This document shows positions 43,031-46,614 of a stretch of DNA of 46,614 bases, piece after piece. Under the pieces are notes generated by a model that saw nothing but the letters and a program-made list of their open reading frames with translations, did no database searches and was not told where the DNA came from. How positions within the stretch are numbered: position 1 is the first letter of the stretch; each line of letters starts with the position of its first letter. Both the position numbers and the translations under genes were made by a program. Origin of the DNA: Prorocentrum cordatum (taxonomy: Eukaryota; Sar; Dinophyceae; Prorocentrales; Prorocentraceae); assembly GCA_963575745.1 (NCBI GenBank), contig CAUYUJ010020721.1, forward strand, positions 105,001-151,614, read 5' to 3'.

Positions 43031-43035
43031 GGATT

Positions 43036-43605
43036 TCCAGAACCGAAAGTCTCTGCTTCTGACCGCATGTCTTCGGCAGACAACTCAGGGTGAGAAAGGA
43101 AGCCAAAAATACCTAAGCGATAATTTGCAGCGACGTAACACACACGACGACCTTTCACAAGTTCCTGCCCTGTCAGGTGCGAGCCATGGCACGATCCAAA
43201 CTTGCCACCGCCACCATGAATGTAGAAGATGGTCGGCACCTGTTTGGAGGAGTAGCCAGAAGAGTTTGCCACCAAGGCATCTGCAGGTGTGAATACGTTC
43301 AGAACCAAGCAATCCTCGCTGTCTTCCAAAGTGTGCCCTTCGAAAGTAATGCCGAACCGCGGCTCATCCTTTGGACATACTTGACTACGTCGAGGCTGTG
43401 GACACCTCCTTAGGGCTTCCGGATTACCCCGCACGCCTGACATCCTTTTGGGCGGTGCAGGCGGCCTCCACCTCTGCAAACCAACTGGAGGTGAGGCGTA
43501 AGGAACATCAAGGAAGCGCGCGACTCCATCGACACTGCACCCCTCAAAGCTGCCAATGCCCTCGAGCGAAACAACTGGCCTTCCTGCTTCAGGGAGCTTG
43601 CTCAT
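43036..43605 (-). CDS. Type-B carboxylesterase, exon 1 (N-terminal third)
   Basis: Residues 1-190. Start chosen at the first in-frame ATG (43,605), 32 bp after a leader-relic-like sequence; the frame is open further upstream only through non-ATG codons. ARFLDVPYASPPVG (29-42) is the usual N-terminal strand region, EDCLVLNVFTP (97-107) the type-B signature, and IHGGGG (129-134) the oxyanion-hole loop. YVAANYRLGIFGFLSHPELSAED (157-179) leads to FGSG, after which the frame runs to TGA within 3 codons. Continuation into exon 2 (DYALLDLIAALNW) matches the family. No hydrophobic signal peptide is visible, so a cytosolic enzyme or a missing upstream exon are both possible. Residues 60-95 include a poorly conserved, cysteine-containing stretch. 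Confidence 0.82.
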
Positions 43606-43637
43606 TGCGGCGCAGGCCTGGCCTGGAGGCAGTACTT

Positions 43638-43656
43638 CTTGAGCCAACAAGAGATC
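43638..43656 (-). promoter_or_regulatory. Possible spliced-leader relic upstream of the esterase
   Basis: On the minus strand GATCTCTTGTTGGCTCAAG; its last ten bases TTGGCTCAAG equal the 3' end of the dinoflagellate leader, while the 5' part is degraded. It could be chance, but position and orientation are right. Confidence 0.45.
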
Positions 43657-43847
43657 TCCACAAACAGTTCCAAGCACAGACGCTCAACGCCTCGAGTTTC
43701 TGGCCATCCAGAAGCGCTCTTGGAGCGGGGGGCCAGGAGCCTCGGGCCGAGGCGAATGCTCTTTATTTACCTCCGTGGGCTCAACGGTTGATGTACGGCC
43801 TGCTGTATGGTCCCAAAGTTTGGGCAGGGACCGACCGTCCCGGCATT

Positions 43848-44024
43848 CCTATAGGCCTACCACGAAATGTTCTTAGAACCCAGAAATATTCTAAGAACAA
43901 GAGCAATGTTCTCAGAGCATAAAGCCGACATGCTAAAACAAGACAGCCCGAGCCAGAAATGTTCTAAGAACATTTCTTGGAAACCACAAAAGGTTCTCAG
44001 AACATTGATTGGTAGGCCTATAGG
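43848..44024. mobile_element. 177-bp element with perfect 15-bp inverted ends
   Basis: Ends CCTATAGGCCTACCA and TGGTAGGCCTATAGG. The interior is built from GTTCT/AGAAC palindromes, including AGAAATGTTCT-a-AGAACATTTCT at 43,955-43,977. No target duplication was identified. No coding capacity. Confidence 0.75.
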
Positions 44025-44613
44025 CACGCAGGGACGCTTCGCCACTGCTCGAAAGGTGTCCCCAGGCTTCCCCGGGCATGGCCCGAAGGGCTCCCTTCCC
44101 TCCATGGCACCCCTCCGGCAGCGGGGACAGACCCCGAAGGCCCTCCTCAGGCCCTTCGGAGGCCACGTGGATCGGCGGCGCTCTCCGCCACCAGAAAACG
44201 TGCCTGCGGCCAAGGCGCCGTGCAGAGAGGGAGCTCCGGGGCCAAGGGAACGATACACAGGATGCCGGCTCCTAGGGGGGAAAACAGTGGCCTGGACTCG
44301 GCGATACATCGCCAATAACTAGGCCGGCGCTTGGCCCCCCGATAGCGACACCGCACGTCCCGGGGCGGTGGGCTGCTGGGCCCCTGCCGGCGAGGAGGGG
44401 ACGATTGGGGATCGATGCCGTCCCCCCTGAGCAGATCGATCCCCCCCTGACATTGCTCCTGAGCGGCAGACATCGACAGGCTTCTCAGCCGTCGCCGTCG
44501 TCGTCGACGGCGGCGCTGTCGTTGGGAGGCCACATGCGAACCCTACCCCACCACCCCACGATTTCGAAGGGCGGAGGTGGGGTGCACTTCGCTCGGGAGG
44601 TCGCGAACAAAGT
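44025..44613. other. Upstream region, no gene recognised
   Basis: Unique GC-rich sequence. One minus-strand and one plus-strand frame of about 130-150 codons run through it, but without recognisable content. Confidence 0.4.
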
Positions 44614-44789
44614 TAAAACAGGACTAGGATCGGGATAAATCGCTCCAGAGCGCTCCGGAGCGCTCTCAAGCGTTCCGGAACGCTCTGGAGCGGCCGCGGC
44701 GCCCAATACAGCCTCCGAACCCGCCGATTCTCAGAGATTTCGCACCCAACCCCATCCAATTTTTTGTCCCGATCTTCGCGTCCGCTTTA
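44614..44789 (-). mobile_element. TAAAAC-ended element, copy 1 (inverted, diverged)
   Basis: Reverse orientation relative to copies 2 and 3: begins TAAAACAGGACTAGG and ends GCGTCCGCTTTA. Shares the GCTCCAGAGCG palindromes, 'ggccgcggcgcccaatacag' and 'gtcccgatcttcgcgtc'. No clean target duplication. Confidence 0.7.
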
Positions 44790-44810
44790 TAAAAAGCACA
44801 CCCCACCTCC

Positions 44811-44977
44811 TAAAACGACGCGAAGATCGGGACAAAATCGGATCGGGACAACTCGAAATCTCCGAGAATCGGCGGGTTTGGAGGATGTATTGGGCGCCGC
44901 GGCCGCTCTCAGAGCGTTCCCGGAACGCTCTGAGAGCGCTCCGGATCGATTTATCCCGATCCTATAGCCCTGTTTTA
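44811..44977 (+). mobile_element. TAAAAC-ended element, copy 2, with 5-bp target duplication
   Basis: 167 bp, TAAAACGACG to CCTGTTTTA. Flanked on both sides by CCTCC (44,806-44,810 and 44,978-44,982). Confidence 0.8.
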
Positions 44978-45134
44978 CCTCCCCCCCGAGAGAACAGCGG
45001 GCACGAGGACGGGCCGGCCACTCCCGGGCCAGAAGCTCGGCCCTCGCAGGCTGCGCCGAGCTCCGGGGAGCTCCGGCGGCGGGGCACGGCCCGGGGAGGG
45101 GAAGGCTCGGGGCCTCAGGCCTCGCGGCCTCAGG

Positions 45135-45308
45135 TAAAACGACGCGAAGATCGGGACAAAATCGGATCGGGATGACTCGAAATCTCTGAGAATCGGCGGG
45201 CTCGGAGGATGTACTGGGCGCCGCGGCCGCTCCAGAGCGTTCCCGGAACGCTCTGAGAGCGCTCCGGAACGCTCTGGAGCGATTTATCCCGATCCTAGTC
45301 CTGTTTTA
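45135..45308 (+). mobile_element. TAAAAC-ended element, copy 3, with 5-bp target duplication
   Basis: 174 bp, TAAAACGACG to CCTGTTTTA, closely matching copy 2. Flanked on both sides by TCAGG (45,130-45,134 and 45,309-45,313). Subterminal GATCGGGA and TCCCGATC are inverted, and the centre holds AGAGCGTTCC/GGAACGCTCT palindromes. Too short to code. Confidence 0.85.
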
Positions 45309-45313
45309 TCAGG

Positions 45314-46614
45314 CCTCGCGGCACAGAGCAGGCCAAGAGGAGCGGAGGCGACCGCGCACAGTCCGGCGGGCCGGCTGCGCCCGTGGGTCTGCGCAGGGAC
45401 GAAGGGGGCGGGATCCGTCGTCCGTGGGTCTGCGGCGGCCCACGGACGAAGGACGCAATGCTGATGGTGATCATGAGACGTTCCATCAACTGCACCGCTT
45501 ATTAAAGCTGGAACATAATGGTGTGTTCAACGAGCCTTCAGAGGTGCAGTTGAACAGATCATCGAATCACATCCATCACATGCAGTGTCACACAGCATCA
45601 CATCACCGTCCTGCACTCTTTGCCCTCAGCGGATGAGCCGGCAACACTGCCCCGCTGCGGATAACCACCGACTTCCTGTCGAACCGCCAGACACACATGC
45701 TCTGCCTCAGTTTTGTGCCACTTCGTGACACCGGAGCCCTCGCAAATATCTCACGGGTCACTCAGACACCTCGCTTGGCATGAAGGATGCGGGTCCTCGA
45801 GGAAAGTGGCCCGACCCCAGGGCCTTCCCCGGTTCCCAAGTACAACTCAACATGTTGGGTCCATTCTGGACAGCCCCAGGGCCCAAGGAGGGCCCCTGGG
45901 ATCCAAAAACTGCTGGGAAGCCTCCCGGACTCCTTCCGTCCAAGACCTCTTTTTCTGCATGCTGACTCTCGTGTCGAATCTGTTCGGGGGACCTTCTCTG
46001 CCCCCCCTGACCAGGCCATCCGCGCCGGCCACCCGAGGTTATCCGAAGCCGTCCCGAGGCAATCCGAAGCCAGTCCGAGGCTTCAAGGAGGGGATCGACT
46101 ACATACTTGATGCACCCCAAAATTGATGTTCGTCGAATCTACGGACATCAATTGAGCATCCTGTGCATTTGTTTTGTAGATTAAACCAGATAAAATGAAC
46201 CAATTCTGCAGCCGATCTCCTGCTCGAAGGCTACCCAAGGCCGTTCCGAAGCTGTCGAGGGCACTTCGGAGGCCGTTCGAGGCCACATGGACGCCGAAGG
46301 GTGCAGCAAGAGTCTAGAGGCCCCCGCAAATTCTACGCGACGGCTCCAGAAACGTACGTGCCCAAGAGGGCACGCGCGACGAGGCCGGGGAATCGATGAG
46401 GAAGAACGTGAGTTCAAGCACGCGAAACGTGATGCCAACACTCGCGTGATGACCACTCCCGTGTAATGCGAGTCCAAGAATTATCGGAGGTTGGGGGGTG
46501 AGATCGCAGTGGAACGGAGACCCCCAACCGGGAAATCGTTTTCTTTCGTTCGTGTGGTGCGTGCGAGCGAGGAGAAGCTGCGTGGGCGCGCGAGAGGAAT
46601 GAACCCGCCGTTGC
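45314..46614. other. Distal upstream region, no gene recognised
   Basis: Unique sequence with small structures: repeated 'cgtccgtgggtctgcg' phrases (45,380-45,450), a CCGAGG/CCGAAGCC short repeat with about 10-11-bp spacing (46,030-46,085 and 46,235-46,285), and an inverted pair 'attgatgt' and 'acatcaat' (about 46,121-46,152). No coding region supported. Confidence 0.5.

Larger units (their letters stand above)
12939..43035 (-). other. Carboxylesterase intron 1 (about 30.1 kb) hosting a 21-kb unit
   Basis: Exons 1 and 2 are on the same strand and join in frame into one esterase domain, so everything between them is intron in the simplest model. It contains the 21,104-42,055 inverted-repeat unit with three opposite-strand genes. 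The 3' end is a clean TAG. The 5' end has no GT: after GGA the sequence is AATCCTTGACGC, so the donor is non-canonical or the boundary is shifted by a few bases. The ATCCTT string resembles a U12-type donor, which I treat as unproven. Both intron ends lie in dispersed repeats (see findings). Confidence 0.7.

Noticed and set aside
43950-43980. Heat-shock element in the GTTCT/AGAAC palindrome
   Set aside because: GAA and TTC blocks are spaced 6 bp apart rather than the 5 bp expected, and the palindrome is part of a repeat element.
1-46614. tRNA, rRNA or snRNA genes
   Set aside because: No sequence with the required conserved boxes was noticed on either strand; a covariance-model scan would be needed to exclude small ones.

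Overview
The window looks like nuclear DNA of a dinoflagellate. Four things point that way: relics of the dinoflagellate spliced leader in front of three protein-coding starts, a compact C5 cytosine methyltransferase, a gene broken by very long introns with an unusual splice junction, and huge amounts of simple and minisatellite repeat. No bacterial operons, rRNA or tRNA genes were seen.

Layout. Positions 1-7,210 are almost all repeat: CTA triplets, a 3.3-kb satellite of 22-bp units, more triplets, CA-rich runs and CAT/CCT runs. From 9,321 to 43,605 one minus-strand gene spans most of the window, a type-B carboxylesterase in three exons (exon 1 43,036-43,605; exon 2 12,387-12,938; exon 3 9,321-10,028; 609 residues in all). 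Its first intron is about 30.1 kb. Inside that intron lies a 20.95-kb unit (21,104-42,055) bounded by 3.7-3.9-kb inverted repeats that are nearly identical by eye.

The unit holds three plus-strand genes, opposite to the host gene. The first is a zinc-finger protein gene with one intron and one in-frame stop (25,654-28,964), possibly transposase-related. The second is a complete cytosine methyltransferase (31,861-32,886), itself inside an older nested inverted-repeat module (29,597-35,108) whose ends read like hAT termini. The third is an intronless 956-residue protein of unknown function with a lysine-rich and acidic tail (35,236-38,106). Spliced-leader relics before the first and third genes suggest both arose by reverse transcription of trans-spliced mRNA.

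The best candidate for an undescribed system is this nested structure: a methyltransferase in a hAT-like module, inside a 21-kb long-inverted-repeat unit, inside an esterase intron whose two ends are themselves made of dispersed repeats. Upstream of the esterase (43,848-45,308) are small elements, including a TAAAAC-ended family with 5-bp target duplications.

Much of the non-coding sequence, although unrelated in composition, shares a repeat period of about 11 bp. All homology statements are from reading the sequence by eye; no searches were run.
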